Source: Cantharellus purpuraceus
Lineage: Eukaryota; Basidiomycota; Agaricomycetes; Cantharellales; Hydnaceae
Assembly (NCBI GenBank): GCA_025174535.1
Contig: JALBUN010000001.1
Location: 1,054,001-1,118,000 of the forward strand
DNA: 64,000 nt
Reading direction: 5' to 3'
A program made the position numbers and the translations under genes. The notes beneath the pieces were generated by a model, which did no database searches, had not been told where the DNA came from, and saw nothing but the letters and a program-made list of their open reading frames with translations. Shown piece after piece: positions 35,263-46,445 of the stretch; positions within the stretch are counted from its first letter, which is position 1, and each line of letters begins with the position of its first letter.

Positions 35263-37382
35263 TTAGAGACTGACACCTCTGACTATGCACTTGCCACAAT
35301 CCTGTCCATCATCTCTCTGGACGATGGACAAGTCCATCTGATCGCTTTTCACTCGCGTACATTTACGCCCCCCGAACTGAACTATGACATCCATGACAAA
35401 GAGCTCCTTGCCATATATGAAGCCTTCTGGATATGGAGACACTACCTCAAAGGTCCCTCCGATCTGGTGGACGTCATAACCAACCACAAGAACTTGGAAT
35501 ACTTCTCCACAACAAAACTACTCACCCGGAGACAAGTCCGATGGTCCGAGTACCTATCTCAGTTCAATCTCATTATCCGTTTCCGTCCTGGTCAACTCGG
35601 AGCAAAGCCCGACGCTTTAACTAGACGATGGGACGTCTACCCTAAAGAGGGGAATAGCGACTATGCCACTGTAAACCCACACAACTTTTGTCCTGTGTTT
35701 ACTAACGAGCAGCTGGCATCGTCCCTACGAGCATCCACCCTCATGACTCCCACCCTCCGAGCTGTCACCATTATGGACATCAACCAACTCTGCTCTGACA
35801 TCCGCTCATCACTCCGATCCGATCCTGTTGCAGTTAAACACTTGGACAACCCTTCCGATCCGAAATGGTCACTTGACCCCGAAGGACACCTCTGACACAA
35901 CAACCGGATATACGTCCCCAACACCAACGGCCTCCGACTCCAAGTTTTGCAGTATTATCATGATCACCCAATCTTGGGCCATTTTGGGCAAAATCACACA
36001 CAAGGATTAATCCAATGAGACTATGTATGGCCAAAAATGTGAGAATACATTCAACACTACTGTAACTCCTGCACCACATGTATGCGCTCAAAATCGCAAA
36101 GGCACAAACCCTATGGAACGCTTAAGCAACTTCCGGTCCCGGAGCAACCATGAAACTCCATCTCCATGGATTTCATAGAGAAGCTCCCCCCATCGCTTGG
36201 ATATGATACCATACTCGTGATTGTCGACAGGTTCACCAAACAGTCACTATTCATTCCGATGCATGACACCATCACCTCCGCCTCGCTAGCTAAATTGTTC
36301 GTTCTCCACGTATTCTCTAAACACGGAGTCCCATCGCATGTCACATCTGATTGGGGCTCGGAGTTCGTGTCCTCCTTCTTCCGCACATTAGGAAAGGCTC
36401 TCAACATGAAGCTTCATTTCACCTCCAGATACCACCCTGAAGGAGATGGACAAACAGAACAAATGAATCAGTCCCTGGAACAATACCTCTGAATCTATTG
36501 TAACTATCAACAAGACAACTGGGCTGATCTACTTCCAATAGCAGAGTTTGCCTACAACAATGCTCCGAACGCGACTACTGGTGTCTCTCCGTTCTTTGCT
36601 AATAAAGGCTATCATCTGAACATCTCCCTCCACCCTGAGAAAGAACTTGCCTCCACCAAAGCCCACCAATTTGTAACCGACCTCGATCAACTACACCAAC
36701 ATCTCCGAGAAACCATCTCCGATGCCCAGAAACAATATCAAGTCTCTGCAGACCAACGCTGCATTCCGGCTCTGGACCTGCAAATCAGAGACAAAGTATT
36801 CGTTAAGGCCAAACACTTCCGGACCACCCGTCCATTGAAGAAGCTCTCTGAGAAATACTTAGGTCCTTATGAGGTCATTGCTTGCGCAGGCAGCAGGTCC
36901 TTCACCCTCCACCTCCCAGACCACTTCCGAGCAGTTCATCCGGTTTTCCATATATCAATGCTCGAACCTGCTACTACGAATGAGATCTCCATGCAACCCC
37001 CACCTCCCCCGATCATCATTGAAGGAGACAATGAACATGAGATCTCTGAGATCCTGGACTCGAAGATCAACCGTCGATACAAGTGCAAGCTCCAGTACTT
37101 AGTCAAATGGGCTGGATACAAAGGCACCGATGAAGAATCCTCATGGATCTCTGCATCTGAACTCAATCATGCATCCGAATCCATCTCCGACTTTCACTCC
37201 GCTTATCCAGACAAACCTGGCCCCCTTATGAATCTTTAAGTTCAATTACTAATGCTAAGTCTATTATTTCGCATCATCATTTTATTACAAGTCAAGGGAA
37301 ATTACATGCCTGCCCAAAAAGCTCCAAAGGAATCACTCCGCCTCATTTTTCTCTGCTCCAAAATTTATAATCATTTTCATTT

Positions 37383-39141
37383 TTATACATCGCGTTTCCT
37401 TTTCCCCTTTCCCTTATCTACCTCAGGCTCCATCTCTGACTCATCATCACTCTCTACATCTGACACCCAATCTTTCTCATCCCCCATGTCCAAATCCTCA
37501 TCCAATGGGGCCATGAACTTCTGCAACCGACGTAACTCGGCTGTCTGACGACCCTCCAGAACCTCCTTCCATTTCATCATCTTCACCAAGTCCACTAGCA
37601 ACCCCTCTGTCCGCCAGAGGTGCTCCGACTGCAGGTTAACCAGCCGGATAAGCTGGCCCACGGTACTATTGGGCACAGAGACACGCCCCATACCTGCACC
37701 GGTCGTTGCCCCTTCCGATCCGACACCACTACCCCCGGCTGCCACAGCACCTGTCTCCGTCTGCCTCTTTTTGGTCAGACGACCTTCCGATTCTTTCTCT
37801 GCCCCTCCTTGTACCACTAGTTGGGGCTTGATGCTCTGACTCTGGGGGATCGAACTTCCCATCAATCCTACACCCTCCTTTCCGACCCCGACAATGATCG
37901 CAGGACCGAAGTCGGCGAGTTGGGCCGGTAGGCCACACGCACTCCACACCCGCATCACGACATAAGTCGCAAGTTACGCCGGGTCCGCCAAATGGCTCTG
38001 TTGGAGCCAGAGCCTTGGGTGGTCCGCCCCTTCTTGCTGTGGCCTCCAAGCATTCCCTCTCCTCCTCCTTGTCCTACTGTTCTGCCGCTGCCTTCTCCAT
38101 CTCACGCTTGCGAAGCTGGATCGCCGACCTCACGACATGCAGCTCCTTCTTACGGGTTGCCAACACGCGACTCTCCGCCTTGCACCATATGACCCTCTGA
38201 TCCGCCTCCCGCTTCTCCGTATCAGCACTCGGGTATGCCTTCAATGAAAAAACCGCGACGTCAAGATTCTTCTTAGTGGTAGCGGCATAGAGCTCCACTC
38301 TTTTGCGAGCCTCGACCGCAGCTACCCAAGCCATCTCCTCGTAAGAATTCGAAGTGGGATCCGGCTCTGCATCCATCTCAACATCCACACCCGCCTCAGG
38401 CTCCACATTTGCATCGAGCTCCATATTGGCATCAGGATCCGCCTCCACCTCCGCCCTCTCCGTCTCCACCACATCATCTTCCTCAGCTGCCCCCAACTCA
38501 AATAAGGGCCATGCCCGCGGACGTAACAGCGAGTCCTCCACAGTGACAGTCTTCGAATGAGTCATCTCCGTCCGTGTAACAGAGATGATGGCGACTTCAG
38601 GGGTCCCTGGCCGTATCGGCACACTCAGACTTCCTGGACTGGTCGCCCCTGCCCCGGTCACCTCCTCCTCTACCTCCATGGTGGCTTCCAGCTCGTGCGC
38701 CTGCTCCTCCACTTCCTTCAGTCTCGCGGCCTCCATCGCTGCCGCAAGTTCCTTTACCATCTGGGCCCTCTTGGCCTTCGCTTCCTCCTCTTTCCTTCTC
38801 CGTTCCGTCTTCGCCGCCTCTTTCCACCTCTGCTCTTCCTCCTCCTTCCGTCTCCGTTCCACCACCTCCTCCTCCTTCTGTCTCTGTTCCGCCTCCTCCT
38901 CCTCCTTCCGTCTCTGCTCCACTGCCTCCTCCTCCTTCCATCTCCGTTCTGCTTCCTCCTCCTCTTTCCGTCTCCGTTCTGCTTCCTCCTCCTCTTTCCG
39001 TTTCCATTCCGCTTCCTCCTCCTCTTTCCATTTCTGCTCCTCCTCCTCTTCCTTCCGTCGGGCCAAGAGCAACTGCTCAAGCTCGGCCACGCTCATGCTT
39101 GCCAAAGGGTTTGACATTGTTGAGGATAAGACCTCAATCAT
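37383..39141 (-). pseudogene. Antisense ORF of gypsy-1 (coiled-coil / Cys-cluster protein), broken
   Basis: Lies between pol and the 3' LTR but on the opposite strand. It starts MIEVLSSTMSNPLASMSVAE, followed by a long Lys/Glu/Arg/Trp-rich coiled coil. A CAG-to-TAG stop interrupts it near 38074, and frameshifts follow. The Cys-rich segment (CDLCRDAGVECVWP, SCDHCRGRKGGC) and the acidic C-terminus match the intact ORF of gypsy-2 at 53233-54957. Confidence 0.8.
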
Positions 39142-39258
39142 GCCCCTCCTTTTATATGTCTCCAGACCCCCAGTATAACTCCGACCGTGCCCAATCGTCT
39201 CACCTATTCAATCCATGGACATGAGGCCTCAGGGGCTCGGCCTTAAATGGAGAGATAC

Positions 39259-39797
39259 TGTTATGACTATATTCATTAACATCCAGATCCCCATCTGATC
39301 CACTCAGATCCCCGCGCATATGAAATCTATACTCCATTTGGAAACCGCCATCTCCATCTACCTGTCCGATTGTCACCGCTGATTCCGCCCATCCGTCTCC
39401 GGTTCCAATTGATGCATCAGCATCACCATAGGAACCCAGACATCTGTCCCCATCAGACTCGGACATGCTCATGTAAGGCCGTCGGCCTTGGAGACCCATC
39501 ACCGGAGTAATTATTATTAGATTTCAAATATGTATTTAAGTTGCCCGACTGGGGACTTCATTCCCCAGTTCAAATATCGAATCACACCTAGTTCCTAAGT
39601 CTGATCCTAACTCTCCAAGTTGTACTCCGTCTCTGAAATCTTGGACACCAGTATCAGTGAGGGTGCAGCACATAAGCTGAAGCCAAGTCCGTTCCAACCC
39701 CTGCGACGTACTCCGACTCCGACCCAACCTCCGACCTTGATCTCCGACCCAATCTCCGACCCAATCTCTGACTGCCAATCGGACCTAGTGCGTAACA
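39259..39797 (+). repeat. Gypsy-1 3' LTR
   Basis: 539 bp, TGTTATGAC...GCGTAACA. It is preceded by a short purine-rich stretch (GGAGAGATA) that may act as a polypurine tract, and followed by the CTCAT duplication. Confidence 0.93.
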
Positions 39798-39802
39798 CTC
39801 AT

Positions 39803-41701
39803 TGAGGATGAAGATGATCTCCGCAAGTCTCAAGAATGGCCCACTACTAGTGCAACTGTTGAGAATACAGCACTTGCAGCAAAACTCACGTGGTGCAAAA
39901 GGGAAACAAGGCAGCGTAGACCATTCAAAAACGGAGTGTCACAATTGCAAGAAGCTTGGGCATATACGTGCTAATTGTTGGGCTAAAGGTGGTGGAAAAG
40001 AAGGTCAGGGCCCTCATGGGAAATGTACAAGGCATAGCAGAGGTAGCGGTAATAAGGGTGGAAGTGGTGGCAATACTGTTACCACTGCTGCGAATACTGC
40101 AACTATGATGGCACCAGCAAAGTCAGTGGTTCAAGACACTGATTATGCATTTACCTCATCTTTTGGTGGTACTGCGCTTGCAAAAACCGTCACCAATACA
40201 ACACTGGACAAAATTGTGTTGATCTTTGACACTGGTGCTAATACTCATATGTCGCCCTACCGTAACCTCTTTCAAAACTACACACCATTCACCACACCGA
40301 GAATTATCCATGCCGCTGACAAAACCGTCTTCAAGGCTATCGGAAAAGGGGACATTATTATCTCCATCCCAAATGAGAAGGGAAACATGAAACTTACCCT
40401 CACAGATGTGCTATATGCACCGACTATTGCCTTCACACTGATTTCCGTCAGCCGCTGTGATCAGGCTGGCTTCTTTGCCACTTTTGGAGGAGGCCAATGT
40501 GTTGTGCGCGATTGCAATGGCAAGACATTTGCTGCAATCCCAAGTTACCATGGATTGTATCTTCTTGAACAGGAGACAAATGTTAACCCTTATGTTGTGA
40601 ACATTTCACTTGGTGACTTACATGCTTGTCTTGGTCACGTATCACATACTGCCGCCCAACGTTTAATACAGGAAGGCTACATGACTGGTATTCACCTTGA
40701 CCCAAATTCTTCAGCTGGATTTTGTGAAGCATGTGTCAAAGCCAAAGTTACTTGTATGCCTGTCCCAAAAGAACGAGTTAATGATCATGTAAAGGCACAG
40801 GGAGAGAAGATTCATACCGATGTCTGGGGACCAGCGCAGACTGAAACCATTGCTGGAAAGCATTACTACGTCACTTTCACAGATGATTTCACACATGAAA
40901 CCAAGACGTACCTCTTGCACACAAAAGCAGAGGCCTTCGAGAAATACTGGGAGTACGAAGCCCTCCTGGAAACACAAAGAAACATCAGAATCAAAAGGCT
41001 TCAATTGGATCGTGGGGGAGAATACCTTAGTGATGCATTCAATCATCACTTAGCTATTCATGGCACAAAATGTTCACTTACTGTCCATGATACACCAGAG
41101 CAAAATGGTGTGGCAGAATGTTATGACCATATTCATTAACACCCAGATCCCTGTCCGATCCACTCAGATCCCCGCACATATGAAATCTATACTCCATTTG
41201 GAAACCGCCACATCTCCATCTACCTGTCCGATTGTCACCACCGATTCCACCCATCCGTCTCTGGCTCCGATTGATGCATCAGCATCACCATAGGAACCTG
41301 GACATCTGTCCCCATCAGACTCGGACATACTCATGTAAGGCTGCCGGCCTTGGAGATCCATCACCGGAGTAATTATTATTAGATTTCAAAATATGTATTT
41401 AAGTTGCCGACTGGGGACTTCATTCCCCAGTTCGAATATTGAATCACACCTAGTTCCTAAGTCCAATCCTAACTCTCTAAGTCGTACTCTGTCTCTGAAA
41501 TCTCAGACACCGGTATTAGTGAGGGCGCAGCACATAAGCTGAAGCCAAGTCTGTTCTGACCCCCACAATGTACTCCGACTCCGACCCAACCTCCGACCCA
41601 ATCTCCGACTCCCAATCAGACCTAGTGTGTAACACAGAACACCTCAACCGCACCCTTGTAGAACATGCCTGTGCCATGCTTCTAGGTGCAGACTTACCTA
41701 A
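39803..41701 (+). pseudogene. Copia gag C-terminus, protease and integrase (truncated)
   Basis: Resumes copia coding after gypsy-1. It contains the zinc knuckle CHNCKKLGHIRANC, the protease motif IFDTGANTHMSPYRN, the pre-integrase zinc finger (HACLGHVSHTAAQRLI with CEACVKAK), and the integrase core (TDVWGPAQT with TFTDDFTHETKTYLL, and LQLDRGGEYLSDAF, then NGVAE). A solo gypsy LTR splits the last segment at 41118/41635, within a Glu codon restored by its removal (VAEHLNRTLVEHACA). Coding ends abruptly at 41701 in a Leu-Pro-Lys stretch, before RT. Confidence 0.85.
41119..41634 (+). repeat. Solo gypsy LTR
   Basis: 516 bp, TGTTATGAC...GTGTAACA, flanked by the 5-bp duplication CAGAA (41114-41118, 41635-41639); inserted in copia integrase. 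Confidence 0.93.
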
Positions 41702-42266
41702 GACGCTTGTTCGGAATCATGTCAGTATACAATATTCTGATGTATATGAGATATACATCAGAATTTCAATGATACATAAAGCCAGGGAGTTACAATTTGG
41801 ATATCTTAAAAGATTTCGGATGTGTGAAATTTTCATAAATATAAACATATATTCTATATTTTAATAAACTTTAAAAGATAAGACATTTGGTTGAGATGAA
41901 CATAATTATTTACATGGATATAATAGGAATGTATATATGAATATAATTGGTATTATATAGGGTATTTAGATATACAAATACCAGGTGGGGATTAAAGATA
42001 GTTCAAATTATGTTATAAGTATTGTATAAGAAAGAATCAATGATATTTGGATGTTCCTTCAAGAGAGTTGCCACCACTAAATGGGGAAAAAAGAATTATT
42101 TTTGAGAATTATGCCAAAATATCACAATATGTTTTAATCTAGTATATTGTGTAAAATTTGAGAATCATGTTGAAATATGAAAATAAGTTTGAATTGAAGT
42201 GTATTGTATAAAATTTGAGGAAAATAGGTTGTATATACGTATTTGTTGTATTTCTGAACAAGCGTC
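41702..42266 (-). repeat. 565-bp terminal repeat (left, copy 2), diverged
   Basis: GACGCTTGTTC...GAACAAGCGTC. It carries private substitutions relative to the other large-element repeats. The hairpin is at 41734-41764. Confidence 0.93.
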
Positions 42267-42806
42267 TTAGGAAAGTCTTGGAAACAAACACCTTTAATGC
42301 AGTGAAGCTATTTTTAAAACAAAGTAACTTAGTTAGGGCATAGTGGTAGATAATCTTGTTCTAACATGAGACTGTATGACTATCCCTCGTACTTTAGGGT
42401 GCAATACCATCAGATTTTCCATCCAAAGTGGTGGAAAATAATGATCCTGCTCCATACTAGTATATAACTCTGTTAATTTCTGTTCCAGAAGTGTGCCATC
42501 AGTACATCTGTATAAAGTCAGTGATTGGAACCTTGATATTTATAAAGGAACTTACCTCAGAAACAAATCATGGAGGGATCCTATCCGAGATATATACCAA
42601 TCATTAACTCTTCTATCAAACTCTATCTTGCATTGAAGCATAAAAGAGAGCATCTTCATAATGCTTATAACATAAAAACATAATAATCATTTTATTAAGA
42701 AAGCAAGATGTATATATCTACTGCCTATACAAAATATCAAATGTTCAGAAAAAAATGATTATTATGTTTTTTCATTTCTGTTTTATAAGCAGAGAGGGAT
42801 TTGAAA

Positions 42807-44336
42807 ATGTCACAAATCTTTGAAGATATAAAAGCAATCAAAGGCTGGATAAGTGACAATGATGCACTGATAAAAGCTATGGCAAGTCAAATGGAAGTAA
42901 AAGATGAATTAATATCTGATCTTATAAATGTCAAGTCTTGGATGAGTGAAAAGGATAGGCAGATCACTATACTTGAACAACAGGTTAATTCCCAGAGTCA
43001 GGAAATTCAGGTGCTTAAGAAACAGGTTGAGGAAAAAAATACAATTATAACTACTTTGACAGACAGGAAAGAGAATTTAGATGAATGGATGAGTGAAATG
43101 AATGATATTGTATCAGGATTTGGAACAGATATTCATAAACTTCAGAGACAGGTTAATAGGTGTGTTGCCACAATATCAGACCATGGAACAGATATTCATC
43201 AACAGGTCAATACACATAATGCAGAGAATCTTATATTGGACCATAGAACAGATATTCATAAACTTCAGAAACAGGTTAATAGATGTATTGCAACAATATC
43301 AGACATTGTGGAATGGAAATCTGAAGTGCATGAGTGGATTGTAGAAACAGATGATACTGTAGTGGAACTTGGAACAGACATTAATAAACTTCAGAAACAG
43401 GGTGATAAATATAAAGCAATAATATCTGAGATTGTTGACTGGAAATTTGATATGAATCACTGGGCTGGAAAACAAGAACAGGAGGTAACAAGGTTACAGG
43501 AAAATGGTACCAGAAAGGTGACATTTAAGATAGTGAAAAGAGGTGTAGATTATATACTTATAGACTCAGATCAGTCTTGTAGACTAAATAGAATGGAATT
43601 ATTCATAAATGGTGAGCCTAGAAAACTATCTACAATATATACTAGAAAGAATGAAATGTCATCATATGACGTAGATGGTAATAGGATTAATTTTCAAACA
43701 TGGAAGCAAGGAATGACTCAAGGTTCAAGGCATCAAGAAAAAAGGTCTAAGGAACGATCTCAAACTCCTAGTTCAAGGCATCAAGAAAAAAGGTCTAAGG
43801 AACGATCTGATTCAGACTCTGATCAATCTGATTCAGACTCTGATCAATCTGATTCAGACTCTGATCAATCTGATTCAGACTCTGATCAATCTGATTCAGA
43901 CTCTGATCAATCTGATTCAGACTCTGATCAATCTGATTCAGACTCTGATCAATCTGATTCAGACTCTGATCAATCTGATTCAGACTCTGATCAATCTGAT
44001 TCAGACTCTGATCAATCTGATTCAGACTCTGATCAATCTGATTCAGACTCTGATCAATCTGATTCAGACTCTGATCAATCTGATTCAGACTCTGATCAAT
44101 CTGATTCAGACTCTGATCAATCTGATTCAGACTCTGATCAATCTGATTCAGACTCTGATCAATCTGATTCAGACTCTGATCAATCTGATTCAGACTCTGA
44201 TCAATCTGATTCAGACTCTGATCAATCTGATTCAGACTCTGATCAATCTGATTCAGACTCTGATCAATCTGATTCAGACTCTGATCAATCTCAAATTCCT
44301 AGTTCAAGAAAAAGATGTAGAGGGAGAACCCAGTAA
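42807..44336 (+). CDS. Coiled-coil protein with a 23-unit SDSDSDQ array (copy 2)
   Basis: 509 aa from the ATG at 42807 (MSQIFEDIKAIKGWISDNDA). The first 240 residues are repeated heptad-like blocks (ILEQQVNSQSQEIQVLKKQV, DIHKLQRQVNRCVATISD, DIHKLQKQVNRCIATISDIV) and should form a long coiled coil. Next comes a small beta-rich segment (KVTFKIVKRGVDYILIDSDQ), a basic linker (SSRHQEKRSKERS, occurring twice), the perfect heptapeptide array and a basic tail (SRKRCRGRTQ). The array is rich in acidic residues and potential CK2 sites. A structural or oligomerising partner of the transposase is one guess. No family recognised. Intact here, frameshifted in copy 1. Confidence 0.75.
   Translation: MSQIFEDIKAIKGWISDNDALIKAMASQMEVKDELISDLINVKSWMSEKDRQITILEQQVNSQSQEIQVLKKQVEEKNTIITTLTDRKENLDEWMSEMNDIVSGFGTDIHKLQRQVNRCVATISDHGTDIHQQVNTHNAENLILDHRTDIHKLQKQVNRCIATISDIVEWKSEVHEWIVETDDTVVELGTDINKLQKQGDKYKAIISEIVDWKFDMNHWAGKQEQEVTRLQENGTRKVTFKIVKRGVDYILIDSDQSCRLNRMELFINGEPRKLSTIYTRKNEMSSYDVDGNRINFQTWKQGMTQGSRHQEKRSKERSQTPSSRHQEKRSKERSDSDSDQSDSDSDQSDSDSDQSDSDSDQSDSDSDQSDSDSDQSDSDSDQSDSDSDQSDSDSDQSDSDSDQSDSDSDQSDSDSDQSDSDSDQSDSDSDQSDSDSDQSDSDSDQSDSDSDQSDSDSDQSDSDSDQSDSDSDQSDSDSDQSDSDSDQSDSDSDQSQIPSSRKRCRGRTQ
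43809..44291 (+). repeat. 21-bp coding minisatellite, 23 units
   Basis: GATTCAGACTCTGATCAATCT repeated 23 times without any variation I could see (483 bp). The counterpart in copy 1 has 3 units. Confidence 0.95.
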
Positions 44337-44339
44337 TGT

Positions 44340-45180
44340 AAGCCTCCAAAGACGTAGGATACAAGGTCACCTTGGAGTGAATGGCTGTCCATGAGCAGTC
44401 TAATGATGTCCCTATCTGTCGTTTCATTTCTCCATGATTTCCCCTTTAGTAGCTCAACTTCACACACTTCGTCAGCTGGCTTGATCAGCATTTCTTGCAT
44501 CATTTGCTCCTCATATTGTGTCGTTGTGCCCTGGGAATTTGTATATAAAAGGGCGCTAGTTTTTGCCTTTGGAATCAAAAAACAAGTTTTCAGCCAACGC
44601 TCTAAGTCTACACTCTACATCACAATCCATCATCTCTACACTGAGGTAAAACACCTTGGTTCAACAATCAGATTTCCCTCCGCCACCGAGAGGTTGCTTC
44701 TCCTGAAACCAGCTTTCGCGTACCTTCCAACCAGGCTCCGCATTGTCATCCAGTCACAGAGCATGATCAGCCATCAGGACCAACCTTTTGCTCCCATCCC
44801 CATCCAACCACAGAGCACTATAACACTTCCCTGTTACGTACCCCTCGCCCTGATTGATCTTTGGAGTGCTGAACAACTGCGTTACACACCGTCTGCTTGC
44901 TAGGACCATTGCACGCAGGCTTATAGGATCTATTCCATAAGCGAACCGACACCGAGTGACATCATCGGGCTGCTCAAGGACAACGATTCAATTATCTGGT
45001 ACACCATGCCGCTGCAAAGTCTCACCTACTGTCTGCTCAGTAAGTGCATCATTATCAACCCTCACAGCCAAAAGGCTGTCCTTTGATAATGTGATCAAAC
45101 TGCTCCTGACAAGGTGACCTTCCATCCGACGTCATTACCATGATATGATAATATCCAATCGGCTGGTACACCTATTTAGC
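44340..45180 (-). pseudogene. Decayed ORF in a GC-richer module (copy 2)
   Basis: Same module as 32266-33092, on the opposite strand here. A protein-like frame is interrupted by TGA codons, and a shorter ORF (44294-44578 region) overlaps the coiled-coil gene end. A TATAAAAG sequence near 44540 on the plus strand suggests a promoter in the module. Function unknown. Confidence 0.3.
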
Positions 45181-45443
45181 TATGCAGCAAAGAATTTGGA
45201 ATGAAAGACTGGCAAGATAGGAAACAAGGAACTGGTAGAAGAATGATAGATGAAAGGACAGGGAATTCTGTATGGGACTTTGTTGTAGTATTCAGAACGA
45301 GTGCATGCATCTGGCTATTGACAACTTTAGAAAATATATATAATTCAATTTATAAATATTAGATAAAAATATGGACATTCTGCTCTTCAGAACTATGCAC
45401 ATATCTAGTAAATAAATTTTATATATCCTTCTTTATTGACATC

Positions 45444-45611
45444 ATGGGTAAAGATAAGAAGTGCAATGATTGGAGTTCTCATGATCTTTGGGATTATGGT
45501 ATAATGGTTGACACACAATGGACTAAACAGTTTTTTGAGACAGATTTTAGAGATATTACTTTAGATACTGATGATGAGATCCTCAGTTTTGATTACAAAA
45601 AGATGATGTGA
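45444..45611 (+). CDS. Small acidic ORF, 55 aa (copy 2)
   Basis: MGKDKKCNDWSSHDLWDYGI...DYKKMM, the same product as 31775-31942. It is followed two bases later by a 17-codon ORF (45613-45666, MFKGVFKKIFTYLDKEE). Both are short enough to be missed by gene finders. Confidence 0.4.
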   Translation: MGKDKKCNDWSSHDLWDYGIMVDTQWTKQFFETDFRDITLDTDDEILSFDYKKMM

Positions 45612-45688
45612 AATGTTTAAAGGAGTCTTCAAGAAAATTTTTACATACTTAGATAAGGAAGAATAAGGGAAAAAGTGCTTTAGAGGAA

Positions 45689-45934
45689 ATGACAATACCT
45701 TGCATTCAAACATCGAGAAAAGTCCCCCAGTTTTACCTAGTAACTGTTACAAGAGAGCTTGATCATGCTATCACAGAAGGGTTGTTTTCAGAAGTGATAA
45801 CAAATGTAAGGTGTTGTTTCCCTGTAACAGTAACAGGTATGAAACATATTAATAGTAGAAAGAATGTTCTACAGTGTTTTGAAGCATTTAAGAAGTTTGT
45901 AGATATACTTGATAGGAAATTAGATGAGAAATAA
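45689..45934 (+). CDS. Small ORF, 81 aa (copy 2)
   Basis: Identical in translation to the copy-1 ORF at 31452-31697. Third in a run of closely spaced same-strand small ORFs (45444-46152). Confidence 0.5.
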   Translation: MTIPCIQTSRKVPQFYLVTVTRELDHAITEGLFSEVITNVRCCFPVTVTGMKHINSRKNVLQCFEAFKKFVDILDRKLDEK

Positions 45935-45972
45935 TGAGTTTTGAAAATTAATATATAATAACCAGAGACACC

Positions 45973-46152
45973 ATGTTGAATATACCCGAGATTGGTGATA
46001 AGGTATCATTTATCAATGCAAGAACACAAATGACAGTGACAGGTATTGTTACATTAGTAACTGGCACTTTGTCAGATGACACTTTGCTAATAACTGTTAC
46101 TTATGATGACAATGAGATTCAGCTACCACTATGTGCACTACAACAAGTATAA
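45973..46152 (+). CDS. Small ORF, 59 aa (copy 2)
   Basis: MLNIPEIGDKVSFINARTQM...; the same as 31234-31413. Thr/Val-rich strands suggest a small beta fold. Confidence 0.45.
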   Translation: MLNIPEIGDKVSFINARTQMTVTGIVTLVTGTLSDDTLLITVTYDDNEIQLPLCALQQV

Positions 46153-46203
46153 GATAAATCAGATAAGTGAATATGCAATATTTTTATTCACTCAAATGAA
46201 GGC

Positions 46204-46427
46204 ATGTGTGGTGATAGTGAAAAATTCAAATTACTTGGAAGTGCAATCATATAACCACTACATCTGTAGTTACAGATTGTAAGGATATTAAATGTCCTAA
46301 GAGCTCTGAACATTCAAAAAACACTCATCATGATACTAATGGTACTTATTGTTGTGTGAACAAAAGTTCAAATCTTGAAATTATCCAAGTGAAAATAGAT
46401 GAAAAATGTTGTGAGTGTAGAAACTAG
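46204..46427 (+). pseudogene. Cys-rich small ORF, frameshifted (copy 2)
   Basis: The counterpart of 30958-31182. One A has been lost after MCGDSE, which breaks the frame; the rest of the cysteine pattern is still readable. Confidence 0.5.
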
Positions 46428-46445
46428 GACTTTTAAATCAACTCC

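Larger units (their letters stand above)
24697..37238 (+). pseudogene. Gypsy-1 gag-pol, defective
   Basis: Order: gag (from MPRSTTNSERARTVEVP), zinc knuckle CLFCRKPGHQAKDC (25698-25739), an A7 run at 25820-25826, protease ALIDSGSTHCFL, RT (LCVDFRGLNK), RNase H after the insertion (TDTSDYALATILSI), integrase (MDFIEKLPPSLGYDTI, HPEGDGQTEQMNQSLEQYL) and a C-terminal chromodomain (LQYLVKWAGYKG) ending at 37238. Several in-frame stops are TGA, some at positions where the other copy keeps a sense codon, and the RT box reads YLDN instead of YLDD (codon 27089-27091). The 7.7-kb element splits it at 27520/35263. No autonomous activity is expected. Confidence 0.92.
24085..39797 (+). mobile_element. Ty3/gypsy chromovirus-type retrotransposon 1, with an inserted 7.7-kb element
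   Basis: The two LTRs (24085-24664, 39259-39797) start TGTTATGAC and end GTAACA. A 5-bp duplication CTCAT (24080-24084, 39798-39802) flanks the element, and its removal rejoins copia gag. It carries gag, protease, RT, RNase H, integrase and a chromodomain, then an antisense ORF before the 3' LTR. The 7.7-kb element occupies 27521-35262, between RT and RNase H. There are numerous stops and frameshifts, so it is inactive. Confidence 0.95.
22601..41701 (+). mobile_element. Ty1/copia-like retrotransposon, interrupted and 3'-truncated
   Basis: A probable 5' LTR begins with TGTTGG at 22601, followed by a tRNA-complementary site (22867-22880), gag (from 22888), protease, and integrase as far as 41701. 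It is split by a 565-bp element (23143-23707), a full gypsy element (24085-39797) and a solo gypsy LTR (41119-41634). Rejoining across these gaps restores the reading (for example the Leu-Ala-Lys codons at 23142/23711). It then stops at 41701 against the second large element. No copia RT, RNase H or 3' LTR is found beyond it, so the 3' half has been lost or moved. Confidence 0.85.

Noticed and set aside
38354..39178. Ser/Ala-rich plus-strand ORFs in the gypsy-1 3' region
   Set aside because: They are the complement of the Glu/Lys coiled-coil repeat of the antisense gene; the minus-strand reading has the conserved Cys segment and an intact homologue in gypsy-2.
43809..44291. CRISPR-like array
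   Set aside because: Units are contiguous with no spacers and read in frame as a peptide repeat; eukaryotic context.
44391..44903. 170-codon plus-strand ORF in the large element
   Set aside because: Ser/Leu-rich frame opposite a more protein-like minus-strand frame and overlapping its end; considered a shadow, although the local TATAAAAG leaves some doubt.
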